From Bacillota bacterium (GTDB taxonomy: Bacteria > Bacillota > Clostridia > Christensenellales > UMGS416): DNA of 40,066 nucleotides. Positions within the stretch are counted from its first letter, which is position 1. Every line of letters begins with the position of its first letter. Positions 14,858 through 22,862 of the stretch are shown piece after piece. The stretch covers positions 1 to 40,066 of the forward strand of contig JAEYPH010000018.1 in the NCBI GenBank assembly GCA_023410875.1. Direction: 5' to 3'. The notes beneath the pieces were generated by a model. The model did not search any database and had not been told where the DNA came from. It was given only the letters and a program-made list of their open reading frames with translations. A program made the position numbers and the translations under genes.

Positions 14858-17194
14858 ATGGAGGAGACTACCCGGAATCTGCGCGGGCTGACCGAAGAGC
14901 AGGCCCGCGAGCGCGCCGCGCGGGGGCTGGTGAACACCGCCGCAGCTCCCACCAGCAAGACCGCGGCCCAGATCATCACGAGCAACGTGTTCACGCTGTT
15001 CAACGGCGTGAACTTCGCGATCTTCCTGCTGGTGCTGTCCACGGGCAAGCTGGCCAACACGCTGTTCATGGGCGTCATCTTGAGCAACACGCTGATCGGC
15101 ATCATACAGGAGATCCGCGCCAAGCGCACCCTGGACAGCCTTCGGCTGCTTTCACAACCCCACGCAGAGGTGATGCGTGATGGCAAACCGCAGCGCATCC
15201 TTGTGGAGCAGATCGTGCAGGACGACCTGTGCGTGTTGTCCGCCGGCAGCCAGGTGGGCGCCGACGGCGTCGTCGTGGATTCCCTGGAGTTGGAGGCCGA
15301 CGAAAGCCTGCTGACCGGCGAATCGGAGCCGGTGCGCAAGGCCGCCGGCGACCGGGTGCTCAGCGGCAGCTACATCGTGTCCGGGCGGGGCCTGGCCCGC
15401 ATCGACGGCGTGGGCGAGCACAGCTACGCCCAGCAGGTCACGCTGGAGGCCCGGCGCTACAAGCGCGCCCGTTCGCAGATCTATGACACGCTCAACACGA
15501 TCATCCGCTTTGTCAGCTTCATCATCGGCCCGCTGGGCGTGGCGCTGTTCCTGACGCAGTTCTTCCGCAGCGCCCTCCCCTGGCAGGACGCCGTGGCCAA
15601 TTCCGCCGCCGGCATCATCGGCATGATCCCCGAGGGGTTGATCCTGCTGACCAGCATCGCCTTTGCCGTGGGCGTGGTGAAGCTGGCCCTGCGACGCACC
15701 GTCGTGCAGGAGCTGCCGGGCATGGAGGTGCTGGCCCGCGCCGACACCCTGTGCCTGGACAAGACCGGCACCTTGACCCAAGGCACGCTGGAGGTCACGC
15801 AGGTTTTGCCGCTGGGCGGCATCAGCGAGCAGGACGCGGCGGCTGCCGCAGTAGCCGTGGTGCGCGCCTGCGGCGACACCAACGCCACCGCCCAGGCAGT
15901 GGGAGCCTTCGCCACCGCCCCTGATTGGCACGCCGAGAAGGCAGTCCCCTTTTCCTCGGCGCGCAAGGCCAGTTCCGCGACCTTCACCGGCCACGGCGCC
16001 TGGTTTTTGGGCGCGCCGGAATTCCTGCTGACCGACGCAAACCACCGTGTCCGCACCCAGGCACAGGCGTTGGCAGAGCAAGGCAACCGCGTGCTGCTGC
16101 TGGCCCGCGCCGCCGCCCTGAGCGAGGGCGGCACGTCCGCGATACTGGAGCCTCAGGCGCTTCTGCTGCTACAGGATTCCATCCGCCCCGAGGCCCGGCA
16201 GGCGCTGGACTTCTTCGCGGCCAACGGCGTTGCGCTCAAGATACTCTCCGGCGACAACGCGGCCACCGTGGCCGCCGTGGGCCGCCGGCTGGGCCTGCTC
16301 GGCGCAGAACACTGGGTGGATGCCACGACGCTGGGCGACGACGACGAAGCCCTGGCCCGCGCCGCCGATGCCTACACCGTCTTTGGCCGGGTGACGCCGG
16401 CACAGAAGAAGAAGCTCGTGGCCGCCATGCGGGCTGCCGGGCACACCGTGGCCATGACTGGCGACGGTGTGAACGACGTGCCGGCGCTGCGGGAGGCCGA
16501 TTGCTCCATCGCCATGGCCAGCGGCGCCGAGGCCGCCAAGGGTGCTGCCCACATCGTGCTGCTGGACAGCGACTTTCTGGCGCTGCCCGAGGTCGTGGCC
16601 CAGGGCCGTCAGGTCGTCAACAACATTGAGCGCGTGGCCTGCCTGTATCTGGTCAAGACGACGTTCTCCATGCTGCTTTCGCTGCTGACCATCGCCACCG
16701 GCTGGCCCTACCCCTTCCTGCCCATCCACCAGACGCTGATCGGCGCGGTCAGCATCGGCATCCCGTCGTTCTTCCTGGCGCTGGAGCCCAACACCCGGGC
16801 CATCACCGGCGGTTTCCTGCGAAAGATCATCGCCCACGCGCTGCCCGGCGGCATCACGGTGGCGCTGAGCGTGTTCGCGCTGCAGCTGCTGCAGAGCCTG
16901 CTGGGCCTCTCCGACCCCCAGTTGCGCCTGGCCGGCGTGCTGACCACCGGCGTCATTGGCCTGCTGGTGCTGCTGCGGATCAGCCTGCCCTTCAACTGGC
17001 TGCGGGCGGCGCTGTTCGCCGCCATGGGCGCAGCCTTCTTCGGCGCTCTGGCGCTGTTCGGTGGCATATTGGAGCTGCCGGCGCTCGAAGGCCCCTCGGC
17101 GCTGGCAGCGCTGATCCCCTGCGCCATCGCCTGGCCGCTCATGGCGCTGCTGGCGCGGCTGTTCCGCCGCCCCGCCGGGCGCAAACGCGATTGA
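14858..17194 (+). CDS. P-type cation ATPase, CtpE-like (probable Ca2+ transporter)
   Basis: 778 residues. It moves a cation across the membrane using ATP through a phospho-Asp. Visible: actuator LLTGESEPV; membrane motif GMIPEGLILLTS (PEGL); phosphorylation site CLDKTGTLTQG (Asp301); LSGDNAATV; hinge MTGDGVNDVPAL; and a C-terminal set of about six membrane segments. There is no N-terminal heavy-metal-binding domain. The PEGL motif and the sequence around it match the P2-like CtpE group, whose mycobacterial member takes up Ca2+; specificity here is inferred. Start: the ATG at 14858 is preceded by GTGGAGG; a GTG 4 codons upstream lies within that ribosome site. The stop codon overlaps the -35 of the capA promoter. 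Confidence 0.88.
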   Translation: MEETTRNLRGLTEEQARERAARGLVNTAAAPTSKTAAQIITSNVFTLFNGVNFAIFLLVLSTGKLANTLFMGVILSNTLIGIIQEIRAKRTLDSLRLLSQPHAEVMRDGKPQRILVEQIVQDDLCVLSAGSQVGADGVVVDSLELEADESLLTGESEPVRKAAGDRVLSGSYIVSGRGLARIDGVGEHSYAQQVTLEARRYKRARSQIYDTLNTIIRFVSFIIGPLGVALFLTQFFRSALPWQDAVANSAAGIIGMIPEGLILLTSIAFAVGVVKLALRRTVVQELPGMEVLARADTLCLDKTGTLTQGTLEVTQVLPLGGISEQDAAAAAVAVVRACGDTNATAQAVGAFATAPDWHAEKAVPFSSARKASSATFTGHGAWFLGAPEFLLTDANHRVRTQAQALAEQGNRVLLLARAAALSEGGTSAILEPQALLLLQDSIRPEARQALDFFAANGVALKILSGDNAATVAAVGRRLGLLGAEHWVDATTLGDDDEALARAADAYTVFGRVTPAQKKKLVAAMRAAGHTVAMTGDGVNDVPALREADCSIAMASGAEAAKGAAHIVLLDSDFLALPEVVAQGRQVVNNIERVACLYLVKTTFSMLLSLLTIATGWPYPFLPIHQTLIGAVSIGIPSFFLALEPNTRAITGGFLRKIIAHALPGGITVALSVFALQLLQSLLGLSDPQLRLAGVLTTGVIGLLVLLRISLPFNWLRAALFAAMGAAFFGALALFGGILELPALEGPSALAALIPCAIAWPLMALLARLFRRPAGRKRD

Positions 17195-17219
17195 AAACCA
17201 CACCCGTGTCCTCTATAAT
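17191..17219 (+). promoter_or_regulatory. Promoter of the CapA-like gene
   Basis: TTGAAA (17191-17196, overlapping the stop codon of the ATPase gene), 17-base spacer, perfect TATAAT (17214-17219). The leader of about 175 nt contains a repeat copy. Confidence 0.7.
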
Positions 17220-17285
17220 GGATGGGTATCGATAGTCTGCATAGGCTGTCGTATTCGTGTGTGATGGCATTATGATTCAACAGAT

Positions 17286-17352
17286 GGGGCCGAAGGTTTC
17301 CAAAGGGCGATCGGAAAGCCCTTTGGTCGCGCCCAATGGCGCGAAATCCTTT
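17286..17352 (-). repeat. Interspersed palindromic repeat family 2, copy A
   Basis: Read on the minus strand this copy contains TCGCGCC-ATTG-GGCGCGA (17327-17344) followed by CCAAAGGGC...GCCCTTTGG and CCTTCGG. It matches copies at 27932-28000 and 32908-33140 and a short remnant at 39938-39954. It lies in the leader of the CapA-like gene, opposite in orientation to that gene, so its hairpins would be present in the mRNA. Confidence 0.8.
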
Positions 17353-17401
17353 CCCTCTGTATGGGGATAGGGGTATGTCTGTGTATAGGCAGGTTTCTTT
17401 T

Positions 17402-18463
17402 ATGACGCCCGTGCAAACGCTCAGCAACGGGCGCGCCTTGCGGCGCACAGTTCTGCTGCTGGCTGCCATCCTGCTGGCCCTGTTGGCCGGCCCCGCCGCC
17501 GCCGCACCGCAGGACACGGTCATCACGATCACCGTGGGCGGCGACTGCACGCTGGGCAGCGATCAGGGCAAGCAGGGCTCCTACACGTTGGGCGGCGTGC
17601 TTAAAGCCCAGGACGGCGATTACAGCTATTTCTTCCGGAACCTGCAACCGTGGTTCGGCACCGATGATCTGACCATCGTCAACTGCGAGGGCACCTTCAC
17701 CGAGAGCAGCCGCGCCGAAGAGCGCGCCTTCAACTTCAAGGGCAAGGCCGAATATGCCAACATCTTCAAGGCCGGCAGCGTGGAGCTGGTCAACATCTCC
17801 AACAACCACTCCATGGATTACGGCGAGCAGGGCGTGCAGGACACACGGCGTGCGCTGTATGACGCCGGCGTGCGCTACTTCGGTGAGAAGCAATTCGCCA
17901 ACTACGACGTCAACGGCATCAAGATCGGCGTCATCGGCTACAACATGGTGCTCAACGGCCGCAACACCAAGGATAAAGTCGCCGCCGACATTCAGTATCT
18001 CAAGAAGATCTACCCCATCGTGCTGGTCAGCTTTCACTGGGGCAATGAGAACGTGCCCCGCATCAACGGCACACAGGCCGCCTTCGGCAAATGGGCCATC
18101 GACAATGGAGCCGATTTTGTGTTCGGTCACCACCCGCACATCCTGCACGGCATCGCACAATACAAGGGCAAGTACATCGTCTATTCACTGGCTAACCTGT
18201 GCTTCGGCGGCAACGCCAACCCGCCGGACTATGACACGATGATCGTGCAGCAGCGCTTCAAGGTGACGCAGGACGGCCAGGTGGAAAACGTGGGCATCAA
18301 GGTGATCCCCTGCCGGGTGAGCTCGGTGCGCAGCCCCAACAACTACCAGCCCACGCCCTGCGACGCCGAAGGCAGCGCCCGCGTGCTGGACAAGCTGCAG
18401 CGCCTGTGCGACGGTGTGGCCGACGGCCTGACGGCCATCCCCACGGCCTTTCCGGGGGAATAA
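17402..18463 (+). CDS. CapA family protein (PGA_cap metallophosphatase-like), secreted
   Basis: 353 residues from the chosen ATG. After a basic segment and a hydrophobic signal peptide ending in GPAAAA comes a CapA/PgsA-like domain with the family motifs TVGGDCTLGSD, VNCEGTFT, NISNNHSMDYG, SFHWGNE and FGHHPHILHG, then VYSLANLCFGG. The His, Asn and Asp residues resemble calcineurin-like metal ligands. Relatives take part in poly-gamma-glutamate export, but no capB or capC is here, so the role may be in another envelope process. The start at 17402 puts the signal peptide at residues ~15-38 with AGGCAGG 8 bases upstream; an ATG at 17375 is the alternative. It probably forms an operon with the small membrane protein. 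Confidence 0.85.
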   Translation: MTPVQTLSNGRALRRTVLLLAAILLALLAGPAAAAPQDTVITITVGGDCTLGSDQGKQGSYTLGGVLKAQDGDYSYFFRNLQPWFGTDDLTIVNCEGTFTESSRAEERAFNFKGKAEYANIFKAGSVELVNISNNHSMDYGEQGVQDTRRALYDAGVRYFGEKQFANYDVNGIKIGVIGYNMVLNGRNTKDKVAADIQYLKKIYPIVLVSFHWGNENVPRINGTQAAFGKWAIDNGADFVFGHHPHILHGIAQYKGKYIVYSLANLCFGGNANPPDYDTMIVQQRFKVTQDGQVENVGIKVIPCRVSSVRSPNNYQPTPCDAEGSARVLDKLQRLCDGVADGLTAIPTAFPGE

Positions 18464-18472
18464 GGAGAGCAT

Positions 18473-18754
18473 ATGTCAGATGAAAAGCGGAAAAAAATCG
18501 TCTTCCTCTGCCGGGTAATTGCCATTGCGTCCGCCACTATGCAGCTCATTCTTCTGGCCGTCATGATGAACGCCGACGTCGTATGGACCAGTTCTTTGGC
18601 ATCGGTGCTCAAAGCAGCCACCTATGTCCTGTGGGCGGGCTTGCTGGTTCCCGTGATTGTTATCATCCAAATCCAATGGAAGGACAAGCAGCGCAAGACG
18701 GACGATAAGATACGGGAGTTGGAGAGCGAAGTCCGGCGGCTGAGGCAGAAATAG
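18473..18754 (+). CDS. Small membrane protein with C-terminal coiled coil, unknown function
   Basis: 93 residues: a short basic N-terminus, two hydrophobic helices (about residues 9-30 and 39-62), then a charged helix, probably a short coiled coil, with KDKQRK and ELESEVRRLRQK. AAGGAG precedes the ATG by 6 bases, and the gene starts 10 bases after the capA stop, so the two are probably co-transcribed. I do not recognise the family. The two-helix layout with a cytoplasmic coil could suit an oligomeric partner or scaffold, but nothing visible proves it. Confidence 0.7.
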   Translation: MSDEKRKKIVFLCRVIAIASATMQLILLAVMMNADVVWTSSLASVLKAATYVLWAGLLVPVIVIIQIQWKDKQRKTDDKIRELESEVRRLRQK

Positions 18755-18783
18755 CGTCAAGACCGACGCGCGGCGTTCGCGAC

Positions 18784-19257
18784 TCACCTGTCGCCCGCAC
18801 ATCTCCCCCCGCAGCAGCTGCAGGCCTGCTGCACGAGCGCCGCCACCATGCGCACATGGGGCACGCCTTCGTCGTCATAGAGATCGCCGGTGGAGAGGAA
18901 GCCCAGCTTCTCATAGAACCCCTGCGCCTGCACCTGGGCGCCCAACGCAACTTCGGAGGCGCCCAACTCCCGGGCCTTGAGCATCAGAAGGCGCATGGCC
19001 ACTTCCCCCATGCCCCGCCGGCGGAAGGCTGGCAGCACCGCCACACGGCCAATGTGGAACGTCCCATCCTTTTGATACAGCCGCGCCGTAGCCGCGGGCT
19101 GCCCGTCGTCGCACACGACCGCGTGCAGGGCGGTGTCGTCCACCTCGTCAAACTCCGTCTGCTGGCAGAAGCCCTGCTCCTCCACGAATACCTTCTGGCG
19201 GATGGCAAAGGCTAGGCTTTTGTCCCCCTGGCCGGGGATGATGCTCGCGGTGATCAT
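18784..19257 (-). CDS. GNAT family N-acetyltransferase
   Basis: 157 residues with a GNAT fold: an ElaA/YjcF-like N-terminus (FAIRQKVFVEEQGF), the acetyl-CoA loop region RVAVLPAFRRRGMG (about residues 69-82, R/Q-x-x-G-x-G/A type) and the C-terminal GFYEKLGF. Substrate unknown. Start at 19257 because TTGGAGG lies 6 bases upstream. The last 12 residues include a Cys cluster (CSCCGGRC) that is unusual for the family and could bind metal or be a chance tail. It is convergent with the CapA operon. Confidence 0.85.
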   Translation of the reverse strand: MITASIIPGQGDKSLAFAIRQKVFVEEQGFCQQTEFDEVDDTALHAVVCDDGQPAATARLYQKDGTFHIGRVAVLPAFRRRGMGEVAMRLLMLKARELGASEVALGAQVQAQGFYEKLGFLSTGDLYDDEGVPHVRMVAALVQQACSCCGGRCAGDR

Positions 19258-19299
19258 GGCAACCTCCAAAGTGTGTGAATTGAAAACCGATTGCAAGAG

Positions 19300-19308
19300 A
19301 TTATAGCA
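19300..19308 (-). promoter_or_regulatory. Extended -10 promoter of the GNAT gene
   Basis: Minus-strand TGCTATAAT (-10 at 19300-19305), about 43 bases before the start codon; no good -35. Confidence 0.45.
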
Positions 19309-19345
19309 TAACAAACACCATGTTTCCTAAGAAAGTGAGACCGAT

Positions 19346-19567
19346 ATGCTGAGCAAGGAAAAGATAGACCGCATCAACGAGCTTTCGCGCAAGAGCCGCT
19401 CCGTGGGCCTGACCGAAGAAGAGGCGCTGGAGCAGGGCGAATTGCGCCGTGAATACATCGCCTCCTGGCGCGCCGGCATGCGGGATGTGCTGGACAACAC
19501 CGTGATACAATATCCCGACGGCACCAAGGTGCCGCTGAAGGATCGCAAAATACCGGGCAAGGAGTAG
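19346..19567 (+). CDS. DUF896 / UPF0291 family protein (YnzC-like)
   Basis: 73 residues matching the small soluble DUF896 family: LSKEKIDRINELSRKSR at the start, GLTEEEALEQGELRREY in the middle and the conserved end with DVLDNT, QYPDG and VPLK. In Bacillus the relative YnzC forms a helical hairpin and is linked to the SOS operon with YneA/YneB; no such neighbours are present here. A TTGAAA box at 19280 with a weak -10 could be its promoter, overlapping the divergent GNAT promoter. Confidence 0.9.
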   Translation: MLSKEKIDRINELSRKSRSVGLTEEEALEQGELRREYIASWRAGMRDVLDNTVIQYPDGTKVPLKDRKIPGKE

Positions 19568-19585
19568 CAACGGCTCTATCTGGGG

Positions 19586-19619
19586 GATTCCTCGGTCGTT
19601 GTGCTCCCTCGGAATGACA
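19586..19619 (+). repeat. Interspersed repeat 'CTCGGTCGTTG...CTCGGAATGACA' type
   Basis: This 34-base sequence lies just after DUF896. It matches, from memory, a dispersed intergenic repeat seen in many bacterial genomes (a CTCGGTCGTTG core followed by TCGGAATGACA). Only one copy is present here. Confidence 0.5.
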
Positions 19620-19654
19620 AAAAGGGGCGAGCCATATAAACTTGGCCCGCCCTT
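19616..19654 (-). terminator. Terminator of the second sugar isomerase gene
   Basis: AAGGGGCGAGCC (19622-19633) pairs with GGCCCGCCCTT (19644-19654) with one bulge and one mismatch; on the minus strand it ends in TTTTTG. Confidence 0.7.
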
Positions 19655-19668
19655 CACGTTACCTTTGC

Positions 19669-20436
19669 TTAAATCTTGCCCTCGGATTGCATCTTGTGCA
19701 GCGCTTCCAGGCACAGCTTCACGCCGGTCAGCGGCGTGTGCAGCGCCTCGCTCTCGTATTCCACGATGTACCACTCGGTCTTGCCGACCTCGTCACACAG
19801 GCGCATAAACTCGGTCCACGGCACATCGTCCTGACCCAGCATCGTGTCGAAACCGTCCTTGTGGCTGTAGGGCTTCAGGTGCACGGTGCGGGCGCGGCCG
19901 GCGTAGCGCTTGAGCAGCTCGCACACGTCGGCGCCGCCGTGCAGCGCGTTGCCGTTGTCCAGCTGCATCACGATGTCCTTGGATGTGCTGCCGTAGAACA
20001 CGTCGAAGGGCACCTGGCCGTCGATGGCCTTGAACTCCATGTCGTGGTTGTGATAGCCCAGGAACAGCCCGTGGGCAGCCAGCTTTTCGGCAATGGCGTT
20101 GAACTTGGCGGCGGTGGCTTGCCACGCAGCGACGCTGGCGGTGCACTCGCCGGGCAGCCCAGGCACAATGATGAAGCGATTGCCCACAGCCTTGTTGTAG
20201 GCGATGGTGGCGTCCAGACGATCGTCCTGCACATAGTCCCACGGCGTGTGCCAGCCGCAGCACACCAGACCCAGGTCCTCCAGAGCGGCCTTCACGCGCT
20301 CGGCGCTGTGCACAAAACCGCCGGCGAATTCCACACCGATGTATCCCATGTCGCGCACGGCCTTGAGCGTGCCCTCAAAATCCTCGGCCAGGTCGTGGCG
20401 CACCGAATAGAGCTCCAAAGCGAATTTCTGTTTCAT
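19669..20436 (-). CDS. Sugar phosphate isomerase/epimerase (xylose isomerase-like TIM barrel)
   Basis: 255 residues of the AP-endonuclease-2-fold family: ALELYSVRHDL at the start, GVEFAGGF, GYHNHDMEF, QLDNGNALHGG and VHLKPYSH, with the metal-binding Glu, Asp and His residues of the barrel in the usual order. These enzymes act on sugars, ketoses or inosose. GC content matches the genome, unlike the low-GC relative at 12595. Start at 20436 with AAGGG 5 bases and GGAGG 13 bases upstream. It stands alone with its own terminator; substrate unknown. Confidence 0.87.
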   Translation of the reverse strand: MKQKFALELYSVRHDLAEDFEGTLKAVRDMGYIGVEFAGGFVHSAERVKAALEDLGLVCCGWHTPWDYVQDDRLDATIAYNKAVGNRFIIVPGLPGECTASVAAWQATAAKFNAIAEKLAAHGLFLGYHNHDMEFKAIDGQVPFDVFYGSTSKDIVMQLDNGNALHGGADVCELLKRYAGRARTVHLKPYSHKDGFDTMLGQDDVPWTEFMRLCDEVGKTEWYIVEYESEALHTPLTGVKLCLEALHKMQSEGKI

Positions 20437-20540
20437 TGCCCTTCGTTCCTCCGTCGTACAATAATGAAAACAACGCTGCCATTGCTCCAACAGCCATATG
20501 CCGGCATGCCGTCGCCGCTATAGTATACCGCATCGGTCGA

Positions 20541-21428
20541 TTAACCGCCAGCGCTTTTGCGCAGAGCCTGCTCCGCGGTGGCCGCCGCTCCCACGCGGCC
20601 CAGCGCCCGCAGAATCTGCTCCTCATCCAGCGAGCCCAGCGGCCGGCAGTCGTCGTCCACGACGGTAACCATGTGATACCAGCCAGGCAGGAATTTGCGG
20701 GCCAGCGTGCCCAGCGGAAGCTGCCTGCGGGCCACGATGTGGCGCACCGGCAACGCGTCGTGGCGAGCCAGAGATTCCCGCTTGCCCGTGAGCCCATGGC
20801 ACAGCAGCAGCGGCGCGGTTCTGTATTCCCGCAGCGCCGCCAGTGCCAGAAACATCGACATCAGCGCGATGGATAGATTGACGGAGCCTTGAAGGGACAC
20901 CCAGACGAATAGGGCCATCAGCCCCATGCCCGCCACGATGCCCATCACGGCGCACAGCCGCGTGACACGGGTGATGTCATGGCGGCGCGCCAGCACGCCC
21001 CGCAGCATGCGCCCGCCATCCAGCGGCAGTGCCGGAAGCAGGTTGAGCGCCGCCATGCCCAGGTTCACGTCGATGAAAAGCTGGATCCAATGGGGCGGCA
21101 GCGGCAGGAAGCGGTCCAGCGAGATGGCCGCCATCATCAGTAGCAGGTTGCACGCCGGCCCCGCCGCGGCGATAATGGTCTCAGCGGCGGGGTTGAGTTC
21201 GAACATGCCCTCAATGCGCGCCACGCCGCCAAAGGGCAGCAGCTCGACCTCGCGTACCGGGAAGCCGAAGGCGCGGGCGGCGAGCCCGTGGCACAGCTCG
21301 TGGGCCAGCACCACGACAAAGGACAGCAGGAACACACTTAGAAAGCCCGTGAGCCCCGCAATGATCATCACTGCCACGAAGAGCGGGTGCACCTTGAGCA
21401 CGCAGAAGCCAAGGTCCGCGATGCGCAT
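20541..21428 (-). CDS. spoIVFB: M50 site-2 protease, SpoIVFB-like
   Basis: 295 residues. SpoIVFB cuts pro-sigma-K inside the outer forespore membrane late in sporulation. The zinc motif is HELCH (residues 43-47) and the second motif is LPLDGGR with Asp137, in the usual arrangement of about four to six membrane helices (up to about residue 190). The C-terminal region (VTVVDDDCRPLGSLDEE) resembles a CBS domain, as in known SpoIVFB. The start codon lies 3 bases after the stop of the SpoIVFA-like gene, so the two are co-translated, as in Bacillus. The pair here is not next to mreB/minCD, where it is usually found in Bacillus. Confidence 0.88.
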   Translation of the reverse strand: MRIADLGFCVLKVHPLFVAVMIIAGLTGFLSVFLLSFVVVLAHELCHGLAARAFGFPVREVELLPFGGVARIEGMFELNPAAETIIAAAGPACNLLLMMAAISLDRFLPLPPHWIQLFIDVNLGMAALNLLPALPLDGGRMLRGVLARRHDITRVTRLCAVMGIVAGMGLMALFVWVSLQGSVNLSIALMSMFLALAALREYRTAPLLLCHGLTGKRESLARHDALPVRHIVARRQLPLGTLARKFLPGWYHMVTVVDDDCRPLGSLDEEQILRALGRVGAAATAEQALRKSAGG

Positions 21429-21431
21429 GGC

Positions 21432-22166
21432 TCAAGGCTCCGTCTTCTTCAGATAGGCACGGGCGTCAATTGCCCGGCCATCGTGATAGACCGCAAACTT
21501 GAGCTCCCCGCCCTTGATATAGCCGATCCGCTCGCCGGCCAGCACCGTGCTTCCGGTCTGCACCTCATAGTGGATGCCGCCGTATAGGGTTTCGTAGCCT
21601 TCCTCATGGCGGATGCGCACCAGGGAGCCGTATTCATTGGAGCTGCCGGCATAAAAGATCTGCCCATCGGCGGCGGCCAGCACCGGTGTGATCTCATCGG
21701 GCACGGCGATGGTCAGCAGCGTTTGCGCAGCGCCGCCGGTCTCGATGGTCAAATCCTTGATGGGCGGCACCAGCCCCTGGGTTTCGGGGTTGAACACCGG
21801 CTTGCTCTCGCCAAAGAAGCTGCCCACGAACTTGAGCTTGCCGATGGCGCGGTCCAAATCGCTGTCGGTCGTGATGGCGTCGTTGATGCTGGCGAACACC
21901 TCGGCGCTGCGGGGCACATCCAGCGCCCGAACCACCAGCACCACTGCCACGATGGCCGCGCACACGAGCAGCTGCACCGGCAGCGCGCCGATGGCCGGCC
22001 GCTGGCCGCTCCTAGGCGGCTGCCGCCCCGTGGTCTCTCGCAGCCATTGGCGCGCATCCCACAACTTGGCCTCAGACTGGGGCCGCCCCAAGATTCTCAT
22101 AGGGCCCGTGCGCAGCCTCGGCAGGCTGCGCGGGCTTTCCTCTTTGTCCTGCTGCAAACAAGCCAC
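21432..22166 (-). CDS. spoIVFA: SpoIVFA-like protein (degenerate M23 peptidase domain)
   Basis: 244 residues: long basic N-terminus, one membrane helix (about residues 66-83), then an extracytoplasmic LytM-like domain at the C-terminus (GQIFYAGSSNEYGSLV, TLYGGIHY, LKFAVYHDGRAID). The His of the catalytic HxH and other zinc ligands are replaced (LKFAVY where active M23 enzymes have LHFEI), which is the known state of SpoIVFA, a regulator that holds SpoIVFB inactive until cleaved. Directly upstream of spoIVFB. The start is uncertain: GTG at 22166 behind GGGGG, or an ATG at about 22100. Confidence 0.8.
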   Translation of the reverse strand: MACLQQDKEESPRSLPRLRTGPMRILGRPQSEAKLWDARQWLRETTGRQPPRSGQRPAIGALPVQLLVCAAIVAVVLVVRALDVPRSAEVFASINDAITTDSDLDRAIGKLKFVGSFFGESKPVFNPETQGLVPPIKDLTIETGGAAQTLLTIAVPDEITPVLAAADGQIFYAGSSNEYGSLVRIRHEEGYETLYGGIHYEVQTGSTVLAGERIGYIKGGELKFAVYHDGRAIDARAYLKKTEP

Positions 22167-22230
22167 CCCCGTTTTCGTTTCCTGTTCATATGTATTCGGG
22201 GGCGTACGGGATTATCAGTTCAACCTGGCT

Positions 22231-22782
22231 TCAGGCCAAAATGGATGCCGCGAAAGCTCGCCCGCGCTCCCTCACTTCGCTCTTCTGCACATCCTTGCGA
22301 TCCTTCATCGGCGCGACGTGCAGCGTTCCCGCATAGTCCATGCCGAAATATTCGGCGAACCGCTGCAGCGACTGCACTGCCAGGTCCATGCCGTCGAAGG
22401 CGTCACCGCCGCTGGTCAGTATGGCGGCCATGCGCTTGCCCCGCAGGCTGCCGTCGCCGTAAGGGTACAGCCGGTCCAGAAAGGCCTTCGTCTGGGCGCT
22501 CACATTCCACATGTAGACCGGCGACGCCACCAGCAGTACATTGGCGCTCTCCAGCGCCGCATACAGCTCCTGCATGCCGTCTTCCATGATGCAGCGGCGT
22601 GGCTGGCCGGGGTTCTCCATGCACCAGTTGCAATGGCGGCAGCCCTCTATGCGCAGGCTGGGCAGCCAGATGCTCTCGCAAGGGGCGCCATGGCGGCGCA
22701 GTTCCTCCGTGAGCAGATCCAACAGCGCCGAGGTATTGCCCTCCCCCTTGCGGAAGCTACCCAACACGGCCAGTGTCTTCAT
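22231..22782 (-). CDS. Flavodoxin-like NADPH-dependent FMN reductase / iron-sulfur flavoprotein-like
   Basis: 183 residues. The N-terminal FMN loop GSFRKGEGNTSALLD (residues 7-21) and the SPVYMWNVSAQTKAFLDR segment (about 88-105) define the family, which reduces flavin or small acceptors in the cytoplasm. A C-x2-C-x2-C-x9-C pattern (CRHCNWC...C) near residues 49-65 resembles the cluster-binding motif of iron-sulfur flavoproteins, though with a longer last gap. Start at 22782 with GAGGAGG 8 bases upstream. It runs in the same direction as spoIVFA, but no link is evident. Confidence 0.83.
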   Translation of the reverse strand: MKTLAVLGSFRKGEGNTSALLDLLTEELRRHGAPCESIWLPSLRIEGCRHCNWCMENPGQPRRCIMEDGMQELYAALESANVLLVASPVYMWNVSAQTKAFLDRLYPYGDGSLRGKRMAAILTSGGDAFDGMDLAVQSLQRFAEYFGMDYAGTLHVAPMKDRKDVQKSEVRERGRAFAASILA

Positions 22783-22862
22783 GAATTCTCCTCCTCTACA
22801 GATATGCCAATTCGCCCGCCGGTTATGGCGGGCGAACAAAATCTATCGGTCTTCAAGCCGGT

